From Bacteroidales bacterium (lineage in GTDB: Bacteria > Bacteroidota > Bacteroidia > Bacteroidales > JALTDM01): a stretch of 11,325 nucleotides of DNA. Both the position numbers and the translations under genes were made by a program. The stretch is from NCBI GenBank assembly GCA_027074135.1, contig JALTDM010000096.1:1-11325 (forward strand). Direction: 5' to 3'. Shown piece by piece: positions 1 through 8,102 of the stretch (position 1 is the first letter of the stretch; each line of letters begins with the position of its first letter). Under the pieces are notes generated by a model that was not told the DNA's origin, did not search any database, and saw only the letters and a list, made by a program, of their open reading frames with translations.

Positions 1-72
1 GACCCCCAAATAGAAGAGCTGGTGGACTGGGAGAAGAAAGATGAAATTTTAACCTGGCTGGACAGCCTGTAG
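1..72 (+). CDS. C-terminal end of an unidentified protein (partial)
   Basis: Frame 1 is open from the first base to a TAG at 70-72 and encodes 23 residues ending in WEKKDEILTWLDSL. The other two plus-strand frames hit stops within the first 45 bases, so this frame is the best candidate for the tail of a gene entering from the left. The residues are acidic and amphipathic and match no family I recognise. It is the only gene in the left half that points rightwards, so it converges on the minus-strand defence genes and probably lies outside their transcription unit. The fragment is short enough that chance is possible. Confidence 0.45.
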   Translation, partial: DPQIEELVDWEKKDEILTWLDSL

Positions 73-126
73 GAAGAATATACAGCTGTACCGGCAACGG
101 GGAACTTTATCCCGGCCACTATTATT

Positions 127-293
127 ACCTAAGTTGAGCGATTCTCGATTTCAAAAATGACTTATTACTTTGAAATTACAGAAATTTATTAGAATTAGTT
201 CTTTCACCCAATGGGTGAAAATGGATTTTTAAATAAATTTTATAGAATCAGTAAGTTATGTATATTTTCAGAAAAGAATCGCTCAACTTAGGT
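127..293. mobile_element. 167-bp miniature inverted-repeat element (MITE-like), no coding capacity
   Basis: The ends are perfect 19-bp inverted repeats: acctaagttgagcgattct at 127-145 and its exact reverse complement at 275-293. One more flanking pair (t126/a294) also matches. The interior is AT-rich, has no meaningful ORF, and keeps partial self-complementarity, so the whole unit can fold into one long imperfect hairpin whose midpoint coincides with the palindrome at 202-220. The flanks carry ATT on both sides (124-126 and 294-296), or ATTAT if the left boundary is shifted by one base, as a possible target duplication. This is the signature of a non-autonomous element moved by a transposase encoded elsewhere. 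I cannot name the insertion-sequence family from the ends alone. Confidence 0.75.
202..220. repeat. Central palindrome of the miniature element
   Basis: The sequence tttcaccca-a-tgggtgaaa is a perfect 9-bp inverted repeat around a single base at 211. The midpoint of the surrounding 127-293 element is position 210, so the palindrome marks its centre. It would form the tip of a cruciform or RNA hairpin covering the whole element. Confidence 0.75.
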
Positions 294-421
294 ATTATGT
301 AACCAGTTTTTTTGACTGCCCGAACCGGAATTGCGCAACATGTTGATTTGATAGGATAATTACCGATATAGCAATATTGACTAATAAGCCTGTATTTTCA
401 GGACGATAGGTCAACTCATAA
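294..421. other. Non-coding stretch between miniature element and array edge
   Basis: No ORF with a plausible start and SD, no tRNA-like fold and no strong terminator was found. A short inverted pair CCTG...CAGG near 390-403 is too weak to call. The right arm expected for an attC site starting at 452 and running leftwards was not recognisable here, so the end of the cassette array may be decayed or deleted. Confidence 0.4.
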
Positions 422-452
422 CATAACGGTCAAGTGCACCCATTTGTTAGGC
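422..452 (-). other. attC-like left half-site after the DUF4365 gene
   Basis: Read on the minus strand, the sequence starts with GCCTAACAAATGGG and continues with TGCACTTGACCG. GCCTAAC fits the integron R'' box consensus RYYYAAC exactly, and the following bases resemble the L'' side of attC sites. It begins two bases after the DUF4365 stop codon, as is usual for gene cassettes. No convincing complementary arm ending in GTTRRRY follows within about 130 bp, so this is either a remnant or a chance match. Confidence 0.4.
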
Positions 453-453
453 T

Positions 454-1467
454 TCATGTTTTTGTTAAATCACTTAAAATCCAGTCAAATTCTTCAAAAT
501 CCTGAAAAAATAGCTTTTCAGGACATATGGTTTCATCTTCATATTCGTCAAAATAATATCTTGCCGCCCAATCATCCATGACAAAGGCATGTGGTCGTCC
601 CTGAAGATGCATAAACAAGTATGGAAACTTATTACTAAAATATTCCTTTTGTGATTCGGTTACTAATTGGTAACTAGCTATTATGCAATCACGGTAATCC
701 CATACAAAATACCTAATCATGTCCTTTATTACTTTGTATGAAAAAGTAAGAGAGGGTTTTAGTTTTTTACTTTTAATATATTCAATATGCTGATCATACC
801 AGTATGGTAGTGCTTTGGGCTTCTTTAATAGTAAATAGCGTGATAAGAGTGAAAAATATTCGTAATGCTGAATAAGCATGTACTGAATGGTTGTTGAGCA
901 GAACTCATTATCGTCTTTTCGGTTACACATTAAAACTAATGGCCCAAGGGAGTTGTACAACATAATTGATTTTTCAATTGCATTTTCAATTGCAGGCCAC
1001 CTTTTTTCTCTTAAATAGATCACTTTAAATAGAACAAGACCAACTTCCGAAAAATCTGAATCTCTTGTCAGGACAAGTGAACCTGTTTTATTATCCTTAC
1101 AGAAGCGTCCTTCTCGTTGATTCATTTCGACACTGGACCAATAAACATGTTGATTACTTAAATCAACGACTATAAGAAAAGCGGGCACTGGCAGCCCTAA
1201 CCAATAGTTAATAGTTGACATTTTTATCCCACTGTAAGTGAACAATCCCTTATCGTTAAATTGTACTGAATCAATGCTTTTCACTTGCAGTGCCACTAAA
1301 TCACCAGTGACTTTTCTATCCTTTCCTACTAATTCCACGTATAGGTCAATTCCGTAATCCCTCTCAGTTAGCTCTCTTACTATCCATTCCTTTGGTAATG
1401 CAGATGATAATATATTAAAAGAAATACTTTCAGATATATGTGAATCGATTCTTTTGGGATATTCCAT
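454..1467 (-). CDS. DUF4365-domain protein, PD-(D/E)XK nuclease-like
   Basis: This 337-residue protein has an N-terminal DUF4365-type domain (about residues 8-150). It shows the family's ERDYGID stretch (E35, D37, D41), E45 and the ALQVK motif (Q61, K63), followed by the wlg.PvPaflivvD...vYW segment around residues 89-110. The spaced D...E...Q-x-K pattern is that of PD-(D/E)XK-fold nucleases, so a DNA-cleaving or DNA-binding role is inferred. The C-terminal half (about 150-337) is rich in Tyr, Phe and Trp and I recognise no domain in it. No signal peptide or membrane segment is seen, so it should be cytoplasmic. The start lies 12 bp past the end of the upstream attC-like site, no strong SD is visible, and a half-site follows the stop, so it looks like a single-gene cassette. 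Family members often sit among defence genes; a specific function is unknown. Confidence 0.85.
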   Translation of the reverse strand: MEYPKRIDSHISESISFNILSSALPKEWIVRELTERDYGIDLYVELVGKDRKVTGDLVALQVKSIDSVQFNDKGLFTYSGIKMSTINYWLGLPVPAFLIVVDLSNQHVYWSSVEMNQREGRFCKDNKTGSLVLTRDSDFSEVGLVLFKVIYLREKRWPAIENAIEKSIMLYNSLGPLVLMCNRKDDNEFCSTTIQYMLIQHYEYFSLLSRYLLLKKPKALPYWYDQHIEYIKSKKLKPSLTFSYKVIKDMIRYFVWDYRDCIIASYQLVTESQKEYFSNKFPYLFMHLQGRPHAFVMDDWAARYYFDEYEDETICPEKLFFQDFEEFDWILSDLTKT

Positions 1468-1479
1468 GACTTATAAAGA

Positions 1480-1611
1480 GCCTAACGTCCCGCATCACCT
1501 GCCGCAAAAATGCGTGGTACAGACTTTGTAAAACCGATAAATTTTGAGCGTTGCAACCAACTTCAAAAAGCCGCCGAGGTTTTGCGGTCAGAGTGTATGC
1601 GATTGTTCTCC
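1480..1611 (-). other. attC-like integron recombination site (132 bp)
   Basis: On the minus strand the site ends in the perfect R' core GTTAGGC (complement of 1480-1486) and starts with an AAC-containing box (complement of 1605-1611, GGAGAAC), which is off-consensus. The arms pair as CGCAT plus CCGCAAAA on the 5' side (about 1580-1602) with TTTTGCGG plus ATGCG on the 3' side (about 1491-1510). The 5' arm carries extra unpaired bases, like the extrahelical bases that orient attC sites. The roughly 70-base tip between the arms is the variable part. The site begins 14 bp after the hsdR stop and ends 12 bp before the DUF4365 start, the usual cassette geometry. It may also act as a transcript-end hairpin. 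Confidence 0.65.
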
Positions 1612-1624
1612 CTTCATGCTTTTT

Positions 1625-4015
1625 TTATGCCGCTTTTCTCAAATTAAACGATTTAGCCATTTCATCTATTGTTTCTGGCAGTTTTCCTTCAAATAATTTA
1701 TTCACGCTATCAAAATCACCAATTATTCCCTGATACACCGGGTTGCCAAAAATGACAGACAGGTCAATCTTTCCGTGACTTTCAATATTGGAGGCAAATA
1801 TGTCTTTGATTTTCCTCAGCACTTGCACCTGTTCATCATTAAAAACTGATGATGCGATATAGCTTTCATACCCCTGTTTTATCCTTTCAAGGGGTGTAGG
1901 CACCAACTTGATTCCTAATACATGAAGGAAAAAATCCCATGCCGTACCACCAGGGTAATCATATATTTTCTGTAACTGGCCTTCATCCATGTAAATTTGA
2001 GGTTTCTTTATGAAATCAACCACATTGTCTATATCTTCCGGTGATGGTTCGTAATCCTTCGTTTCTGTCAGTTTTTTCTTGATAGCCACTATATCCGGGT
2101 TGTCAGTGTTGTTGACTTGTTCCTCAAATATTTTTTTCGCCGCTTCAATCGGAATATTATCTATGATTTCAACGGCGCCTTCATGGACGCAAACTCGTTG
2201 AATCAAATTTGAAGGGTCTGGATTATCGACTATAAACCAGTCTCCCGTTACTCTTGTTTCTCCGCCGCCGCCTCCGCCTTTGTTGCCAATACCTTTGACA
2301 ACCTTCTTGTTTTCCTTTGGTGATCCTTTGCCGTTGTCTTCCATCCGCTTACAAAGCCCGACAAAATCAAGTACCTGGAAACTGAATTTTCCGGTCTTGG
2401 GATCAAGGCGGGTTCCCCTGCCAAGCATCTGAATATATTTGCCGGCAGATTTGGTCAATGCGGAAAAGGCAATATACCGGACACAGGGAATATCCACCCC
2501 GGTGCTCATAATATCCACGGATACCGCTATGTATGGTTTCTGATACGGCTTTTTGAACCATCCTTTAAGGGCGCGGTTCAGGTCCTGGTTTTCAGAGATG
2601 ATTGACTCCGCGTAACGGGGGTTACTCCTTCCATCGTCATTAAATACTTCATTGAGCGCTCTTGCCAGCATCAGGCAATGGGCCTGACTTACGCCGAAAA
2701 GAATCATCTTTTCCCCGTATTCTGTGCGACTGCGGATTTCCTCGGCAATACGTTTGGCTGTATTCTCTGTGAGATATTTTCGGTTTAGCTGTTCCAGTTT
2801 AAGTTTTTTGGCGGCATCCAGTTCAATTTTTTTCCTTTCATCAGGGTCAAGAACATAATCAAACTCAATGCCCTCTTCTTCGGCTATCTGGGTAAGATGG
2901 GTTTTAATTTCTTCTACCTTATATGGGGCAAGAAAGCCCTCGTTTATGCCCCGATCTATATTGAAATGATAGGTCGGTTCCCCGCTTTCACAGCCAAACA
3001 GCCTGTATGTGTCTAAAATCGCGAGATCATCTTCAGGCACTTTTGCTCGGTCTTTGGCAACGGCAATACGCGGTGTGGCCGTTAAGCCTATACGGGGGCA
3101 AAGAAAATGGTCAAATATGATTTTCCGGTTCAGATTGATTGAGCGGTGGCATTCATCCACAATGATAAGATCGTAAAAATTCCCCGGTATCCCTTGATGA
3201 ATTATTTCCAGAGTATCAATGACGACAATATGGATATCTTTGTTTTTATGAGTTTTATAGTTGGATGTCGTGATCCATGCCGCGTTATATGTTGGGCTGA
3301 TAAGACTGAAACCGTCATCACGGGCCTGTTCCGCAAGCAAACGGCGGTCAACAACAAAAAGAATTCGTCTGGCAAATCCGTGTTGAAGAAGGGCCTTGCA
3401 AAGAGCAACAGTCACACGGGTTTTTCCCAATCCGGTTGCCATATGGATGAGCATTTTCTGTTGGCCGTTTTTTATTCCTGCCAGCAATGCCTTGATGCAC
3501 TCTATCTGATAATATCTTTCCAGGCCTATGCTTGGATCAAAACCACCGGCAATTGTCGTGTCAATGACAATTTCCTGCTCCTGTCTGCGCTTTTTCTCCT
3601 GTTCTATTTTGATTTTAACCTCTTCCATGGAAAGGAACGAGTTTACCGGCCTGAATTCACCGGCATCCAGACCACGCCAAGCCATATCGTAGAACAGGTT
3701 ACGGTCTTTGGAACAGGCATAGAGAAAACGGGGTTTGAGGATTTGAGAATAAAGCAGGCGGAGTTGAGGAAGGGCTTTTCCCGGGTCTTTGAGTTTGTTC
3801 TCGATAACAATCAGAGGGATACCGTGCATGTCCTGAAGCACGATATCTGGTTTGATGGATTTCCGGCCCTGAAATTGCTCCTGCTGTTCCGGGGTCAAGG
3901 AATATTGCGGCTGGTACAGCAAGGTATCTCCAACTTTCCAGCCGTGATTTTCGGTTAATTCTTTTATAACCCGTAAATCGGTTGCTGTGGCTTCGTTTTC
4001 ATTGATACCTGGCAT
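1625..4015 (-). CDS. hsdR: Type I restriction enzyme R subunit (HsdR)
   Basis: This is the DNA-translocating, DNA-cleaving subunit of a type I restriction enzyme, 796 residues long. The N-terminus carries a PD-(D/E)XK nuclease (P56-D57, then E72-N73-K74 in the VIENK strand). An SF2 helicase core follows: Walker A ATGLGKT (193-199), DECH box (287-290), TATP motif III (312-315) and motif VI QMLGRGTR (529-536). A six-glycine run (580-585) links the motor to a C-terminal region of about 200 residues, inferred to be the part that docks to the methylase. The length and the short C-terminus fit the EcoEI/EcoAI-like (type IB) group of about 800 residues better than the 1,100-residue EcoKI type. The start sits 4 bp after the hsdMS stop, with GGGAA in the end of that gene as a likely SD. 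All catalytic motifs seen are intact, so it is probably active. Confidence 0.95.
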   Translation of the reverse strand: MPGINENEATATDLRVIKELTENHGWKVGDTLLYQPQYSLTPEQQEQFQGRKSIKPDIVLQDMHGIPLIVIENKLKDPGKALPQLRLLYSQILKPRFLYACSKDRNLFYDMAWRGLDAGEFRPVNSFLSMEEVKIKIEQEKKRRQEQEIVIDTTIAGGFDPSIGLERYYQIECIKALLAGIKNGQQKMLIHMATGLGKTRVTVALCKALLQHGFARRILFVVDRRLLAEQARDDGFSLISPTYNAAWITTSNYKTHKNKDIHIVVIDTLEIIHQGIPGNFYDLIIVDECHRSINLNRKIIFDHFLCPRIGLTATPRIAVAKDRAKVPEDDLAILDTYRLFGCESGEPTYHFNIDRGINEGFLAPYKVEEIKTHLTQIAEEEGIEFDYVLDPDERKKIELDAAKKLKLEQLNRKYLTENTAKRIAEEIRSRTEYGEKMILFGVSQAHCLMLARALNEVFNDDGRSNPRYAESIISENQDLNRALKGWFKKPYQKPYIAVSVDIMSTGVDIPCVRYIAFSALTKSAGKYIQMLGRGTRLDPKTGKFSFQVLDFVGLCKRMEDNGKGSPKENKKVVKGIGNKGGGGGGETRVTGDWFIVDNPDPSNLIQRVCVHEGAVEIIDNIPIEAAKKIFEEQVNNTDNPDIVAIKKKLTETKDYEPSPEDIDNVVDFIKKPQIYMDEGQLQKIYDYPGGTAWDFFLHVLGIKLVPTPLERIKQGYESYIASSVFNDEQVQVLRKIKDIFASNIESHGKIDLSVIFGNPVYQGIIGDFDSVNKLFEGKLPETIDEMAKSFNLRKAA

Positions 4016-4019
4016 ACCA

Positions 4020-7000
4020 TCATTCCCATATTTCAGTGCTAATTATTTTAAGTGTCTCTTGAGCATTTTTCTTCAATAGCAAAAGGGATTCAACTGCGCC
4101 TAAAAGCTCCTGACTTTTATTTATAATTTTCTCTTGCATGTTGATATTACCCAAAAAAGGAACTGGAAAATTTTTCATATACTTTTGAGAAACTTTTACC
4201 ATCGAGGGTGAGGCTCCGAGAGGAACATTCCCAAAATATTTCCTACCCAAAGTGCTATTAAATAAAATGACAGCATATTGTGGCAATATGAGTTCTGTAT
4301 CAAATTCAACCCTTGTAAGAAGGTCAGGAAATACAACATTTTCATCAACATTTGAAGCTATACCAGCAAGAGCAACCAACTCCGGGGTATTTCCTCTACT
4401 GTAAAAAAAATCTCCTTCTTTTACAAAGAAACGGTCAATGTCATCACGATTGAGGTCAGTCCACTTGCGAGCAGTCAGGTCGATGCTACCATTCTGTAAA
4501 CACGCAAGAGAAAGAACCGGCGTTGGTCCGCCATTACAACGAGGAGACCACCCATTTTTTGTGGATAATACCGCCTTGCCAAGCGGGGTAGTCTCAAGGT
4601 TAAATAATTCAGGAATATGCAAATGAAAATTCGCAGAAATGGTTTCGCAAGCAGCAAAAACACTATGAAGCGAGGTCAATTGTGTGACAATTTCTCGTTG
4701 GTCGCCTAACTCTGGCAATGGTATTTCAAGTTGCAAGACGAAATCTGCCCCTTGCTCTGACTTGATTCCATTATTTTTTTGTTTTGTGATGTTATGTAAG
4801 AAATTTTTGCTACGTAAAACATAAGTGAGATATTCAGGAATAACTTCATTTGTATCTATTTCATATATTTGATAGTGGGTTGAACAGACAAGGTGCCTAT
4901 CAGCTAATGCAACAGCTCCTTGATGAAAATTTATTTTGGATGTTACAAGATCACCCGGGGATGCAGAATATAAATCCATCCCTGTTTTACGTTCTGGACG
5001 ATAAGAGATCCTGCCATCTGCAAATGATATTTTTTCGACAATATCTGTTTTGTTGTCGTATTCATCCTTTCTGATTTTGTTGTTTTTAGGGTGAATAATT
5101 TCCCTCAACGACGTTAGCGGATACTTCGCGTTGCTTTCAATAATCTCTTGCAGTTCCGTAAGCTGATTAAATTTTTTCAGTTCATCTTCTGAAAATCCGC
5201 CAAGGTACTGTCGGACAATATCAAATTCCAGACCATTTCGGATATCAAAGTATGCAAGCTTGTCGTGGGCTTTTCCCGGGGAACATTTCTGAAGTTGATC
5301 AAATTTTTCATCAAGACTTACCTGCTCACCATGATTTTTGTCATCAGGGGAAAACGAATTCCACTTTTTAATCTGCTGAGCTGACAGATTGCTTCGGTAA
5401 TTGCCTAAATTGAACGAATACAGATGGGCCTTTTCAATACGCTTGGCAATTTCATTAAGCGTTTTTGATTGCCATATTTCATCATGCTGAGCAAGTCGGC
5501 TGTTCAATTCCTGCTGGTCAATTTTGTCCTCTTTAAGCTGTTTTTTTAGTTTCTTTTCCAGTTTGCGTCTTTCTCTGGCAGCCTTGGCGGAAAACTCTTT
5601 ATGCGTGTTCTTTTTAATACGTTTTTTAATACGGGGATCAAGCGCCCGTATCCATTCGGCAGGAATCGTGAAAGAATGCTTTGTCTCCGGCGGGATTTTT
5701 CCTTTGCTGATATATGAATCATAGAGACTCAGCGCCTCGACAAGCTGACAGCCATTTTGTGGTTGCCGGTTGGTTCCCATTGTATATCCGTCATTGGTCA
5801 CCTTGAAGAACCACACATTTTCCGTCCTGCCGCCCTTTTTAAAAACAAGAATGGATGTTTTGGGACCGACACCGCTTTTACTGACAAAAACGCCCTGCGG
5901 CAGACTGATAACCGCCTTAAGCCGCGCCTCATCAAGAAGCATCTTGCGAAGTGTCCGGGCGCTGGTTTGATCCCACGATAGAAAGCCTTCGGAAACCACC
6001 ACGGCACAAATCCCGTCATCGGCAAGACTGTCCAGCATGAGCTTGACAAAAAGAAGGGTTGTTTCCGCCTCACGGGGATACTCTTCCCAGATATTGGAAT
6101 ATGCTTCCTGATCCCTTTCAGCTCCGAAAGGTGGATTGGCAAGGATAATGGTTTTGCTGTTGCCGTGTTCAGCGGGATTAAAAAGTGCAAGGGAGTCACC
6201 CTGAACAATGGAGGACGGATTCAACCCTCTGATGTAGAGGTTGATGGCCGCCATTTTACGAATTACGCCAAGATATTCCGTGCCGGAAATGCCGCTTCTG
6301 TAAAAAGAAATGGCCTGTTCCGTGGATGGCATCGGGGTGTCTTTTCCGGCAAAATATTCTTTAAAGTAAGCCGACAACTCCGGATGTGCCTTGGGGCCGG
6401 GCCATGAGCCGTCACGCCTTATAGCCTCGGTTACATAACCCCATGAGTCAAAAAGAAAGCCAGCAGTACCGCAAGCAGGATCATAAATGGAATCGCTAAA
6501 CGAAGGTGCAACCATGCCAACCATGAACTGCCTGATATGGTCAGGTGTCCTGTGCAAACCAAGGTCTTTGGTGCCGCCGGTTTCAGATAAAGCTGATTCA
6601 ATGGCATCTCCAAGCAAATCTGTTTTGAGCAAACGTTCTTCGTTTATCTCGCTGACAAGACTAATAATTTCCTGAAGATTGCCGCTTTTGACATTATTGG
6701 TAAAATTGGAATTTTTAAAAACTTCCTCTATTAAAACAAGCTGATCGAGGACTTTTTGTGAAAGATTAGTGTTCTTGTAGACTTTCCGGGCCTGTGACAG
6801 AATACCAGCATAAAAGGGAAAAAACTTCTCATTGATAGTCGGTAGTAATTGTTCATTAGCAACTGTGTATAAACAGGAAAATAAAAGATCATCGTTAGGT
6901 TCTTTGAACAGGTCTCGCAACTGCTTGAATTCTTGGTCCTGCTTCAGCTTTACTTCAAAAATCCGAAGCAGGAGCAGTTCGATTATGTACTCAACACGCT

Positions 7001-7094
7001 GGACAGGGGTGCCAGCGGGGCGAAGTTTGTTATGAAGTTTTTTTAGCGTATTATTGGTGTCGCTGTCTGCGTAATGTACTGTTGACCTTGCCAT
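4020..7094 (-). CDS. hsdMS: Fused type I methyltransferase-specificity protein (HsdM-HsdS)
   Basis: A single 1,024-residue chain combines two normally separate subunits. The HsdM part has an N-terminal helical domain (about 15-160) and an N6-adenine methylase domain with the SAM motif DPACGTAGF (205-213) and catalytic NPPF (320-323). A highly charged Lys/Glu-rich, probably coiled-coil linker spans about 485-560. The HsdS part holds two target-recognition domains (about 655-797 and 835-980), each followed by a helical conserved segment (GDQREIVTQL near 797-806 and NMQEKIINKS near 985-994). It should recognise a bipartite DNA site and methylate adenine, protecting host DNA and directing HsdR. 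The start directly abuts the DUF3644 stop (TAA then ATG, same frame), with AAGGAA about 10 bp upstream as SD. The gene is continuous with no frame break, so the fusion looks real rather than a sequencing artefact. Confidence 0.93.
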   Translation of the reverse strand: MARSTVHYADSDTNNTLKKLHNKLRPAGTPVQRVEYIIELLLLRIFEVKLKQDQEFKQLRDLFKEPNDDLLFSCLYTVANEQLLPTINEKFFPFYAGILSQARKVYKNTNLSQKVLDQLVLIEEVFKNSNFTNNVKSGNLQEIISLVSEINEERLLKTDLLGDAIESALSETGGTKDLGLHRTPDHIRQFMVGMVAPSFSDSIYDPACGTAGFLFDSWGYVTEAIRRDGSWPGPKAHPELSAYFKEYFAGKDTPMPSTEQAISFYRSGISGTEYLGVIRKMAAINLYIRGLNPSSIVQGDSLALFNPAEHGNSKTIILANPPFGAERDQEAYSNIWEEYPREAETTLLFVKLMLDSLADDGICAVVVSEGFLSWDQTSARTLRKMLLDEARLKAVISLPQGVFVSKSGVGPKTSILVFKKGGRTENVWFFKVTNDGYTMGTNRQPQNGCQLVEALSLYDSYISKGKIPPETKHSFTIPAEWIRALDPRIKKRIKKNTHKEFSAKAARERRKLEKKLKKQLKEDKIDQQELNSRLAQHDEIWQSKTLNEIAKRIEKAHLYSFNLGNYRSNLSAQQIKKWNSFSPDDKNHGEQVSLDEKFDQLQKCSPGKAHDKLAYFDIRNGLEFDIVRQYLGGFSEDELKKFNQLTELQEIIESNAKYPLTSLREIIHPKNNKIRKDEYDNKTDIVEKISFADGRISYRPERKTGMDLYSASPGDLVTSKINFHQGAVALADRHLVCSTHYQIYEIDTNEVIPEYLTYVLRSKNFLHNITKQKNNGIKSEQGADFVLQLEIPLPELGDQREIVTQLTSLHSVFAACETISANFHLHIPELFNLETTPLGKAVLSTKNGWSPRCNGGPTPVLSLACLQNGSIDLTARKWTDLNRDDIDRFFVKEGDFFYSRGNTPELVALAGIASNVDENVVFPDLLTRVEFDTELILPQYAVILFNSTLGRKYFGNVPLGASPSMVKVSQKYMKNFPVPFLGNINMQEKIINKSQELLGAVESLLLLKKNAQETLKIISTEIWE

Positions 7095-8078
7095 TTATGA
7101 TTGTTCCTTTTTTTTATAATGCGCATCGAAAACCGTAAATACTGCTCGGCTGTACCAATCCTTTTTGGCGCTCTTAGGATTATCATAATCCAGCTTTTTG
7201 GTCATGCTGTATTTTGGATTGTTCAGTAATGATTTTCGTAGGTTGTGGAATTGTGATACGACTTTAAAATTTGCATATCTTTCTCTGCATTCAACGATCA
7301 ATTTCTGGTAATCAAGCGGATATCTGTCTTTGAATTGTTGTTCCGTAAGCTGGATTTTAGTGGCATCCGGGTCATTGGATAATTGAACATTTATGGCGTC
7401 TTTTGTTTTAGATCGGGTAAATTTAATGTCAACATTCACTGATACTGAATAAGGCCGATCATTTTCCGCATCAGAATCAAGAGAGTTTAAATAACTCAGT
7501 ATATTTTTCTCCTCCTTGTTCAGATGGATCAATTCAATATCTTTAGTTGCTGGCAGGAAGCCTAACGGCATGAGATAAAAATTAAATTCGCTTAAATTGA
7601 TATTAAACCACTCTTTGGCCACGATTACGTAATTTTTTAATGTTGCGCTCCCAATCTCCTGTATTCTCAACGAAAACAAAGGAGTTTTATTATAGAAATG
7701 AACAGCGGAATCTCGAATTTCTGTTAGTGCTTCGATGTTTATCTTGACTACGCTATCAAGCAGCTTTTTTTCTTCAAGTTTTTTTGCAAGATATTCAAGG
7801 GTATGAGTGTAAGGGTTATTTGATTTTGTCAACCGGATGATTTTTCTCTTACCCCGTGTTCCATCTTTTTTCTTTATGTTTTTATATACATACAATGAGT
7901 TAACCTTGTTGTTATTAAGCTGGAGCCATTTTGCCTTGAATAATAACTCCCAGCTATTCACCGCCAGTATGGAAAAGGTCTCTTCTCGATATTTGAAATC
8001 TGGTTTATTGTAAATTTCAATTGCCGCAATCATGGCAGCAATGCTTTTTCCCAGTATTTCATTGTAGCGAGATTTCAT
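7095..8078 (-). CDS. DUF3644-family protein, HEPN-like putative ribonuclease
   Basis: This 327-residue protein is the first gene of the R-M operon. The N-terminal 150 residues are helical and contain the DUF3644-like stretch NSWELLFKAKWL (41-52) followed by EIRDSAVHFYN (120-130). Within the latter, R122-D-S-A-V-H127 is the R-X4-H motif found in metal-independent HEPN ribonucleases. The rest is charged, with a Lys-rich patch (about 67-85) that could bind nucleic acid. No membrane segments are seen. It starts 24 bp past the attC-like site, and only a poor GAG-type SD is visible. The stop codon touches the hsdMS start codon, so the two are translationally coupled. From its position it may be an accessory RNase toxin or guard for the restriction enzyme, analogous to PrrC with EcoprrI. 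The family assignment is from memory of motifs and the guard role is inference. Confidence 0.8.
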   Translation of the reverse strand: MKSRYNEILGKSIAAMIAAIEIYNKPDFKYREETFSILAVNSWELLFKAKWLQLNNNKVNSLYVYKNIKKKDGTRGKRKIIRLTKSNNPYTHTLEYLAKKLEEKKLLDSVVKINIEALTEIRDSAVHFYNKTPLFSLRIQEIGSATLKNYVIVAKEWFNINLSEFNFYLMPLGFLPATKDIELIHLNKEEKNILSYLNSLDSDAENDRPYSVSVNVDIKFTRSKTKDAINVQLSNDPDATKIQLTEQQFKDRYPLDYQKLIVECRERYANFKVVSQFHNLRKSLLNNPKYSMTKKLDYDNPKSAKKDWYSRAVFTVFDAHYKKKEQS

Positions 8079-8102
8079 TCAGATGCTCAGAGTAATTTTG
8101 GG

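Noticed and set aside
73..126. GC-rich patch after the first stop as a rho-independent terminator
   Set aside because: The possible stem is only four to five pairs with mismatches and has no following T-run.
2268..2287. GC-rich triplet run as a phase-variable microsatellite
   Set aside because: It encodes six glycines with mixed codons; any slippage by whole triplets would keep the frame, and the tract is too short and irregular for phase variation.
3146..3958. 270-codon plus-strand ORF
   Set aside because: It lies entirely antisense to hsdR, which has all expected motifs through this region. The translated product resembles no family and has no SD, so it is a shadow frame.
1625..4015. Type III Res subunit or a stand-alone DEAD helicase instead of HsdR
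   Set aside because: The nuclease motif is N-terminal (D57...E72-x-K74), whereas type III Res has it C-terminal, and the neighbour is an HsdM-HsdS fusion with two TRDs, which fixes type I.
5798..6208. 136-codon minus-strand ORF in another frame of hsdMS
   Set aside because: It overlaps the methylase catalytic region, including the NPPF-coding bases, in a shifted frame. The product is Arg/Pro/Leu-rich with no start signal.
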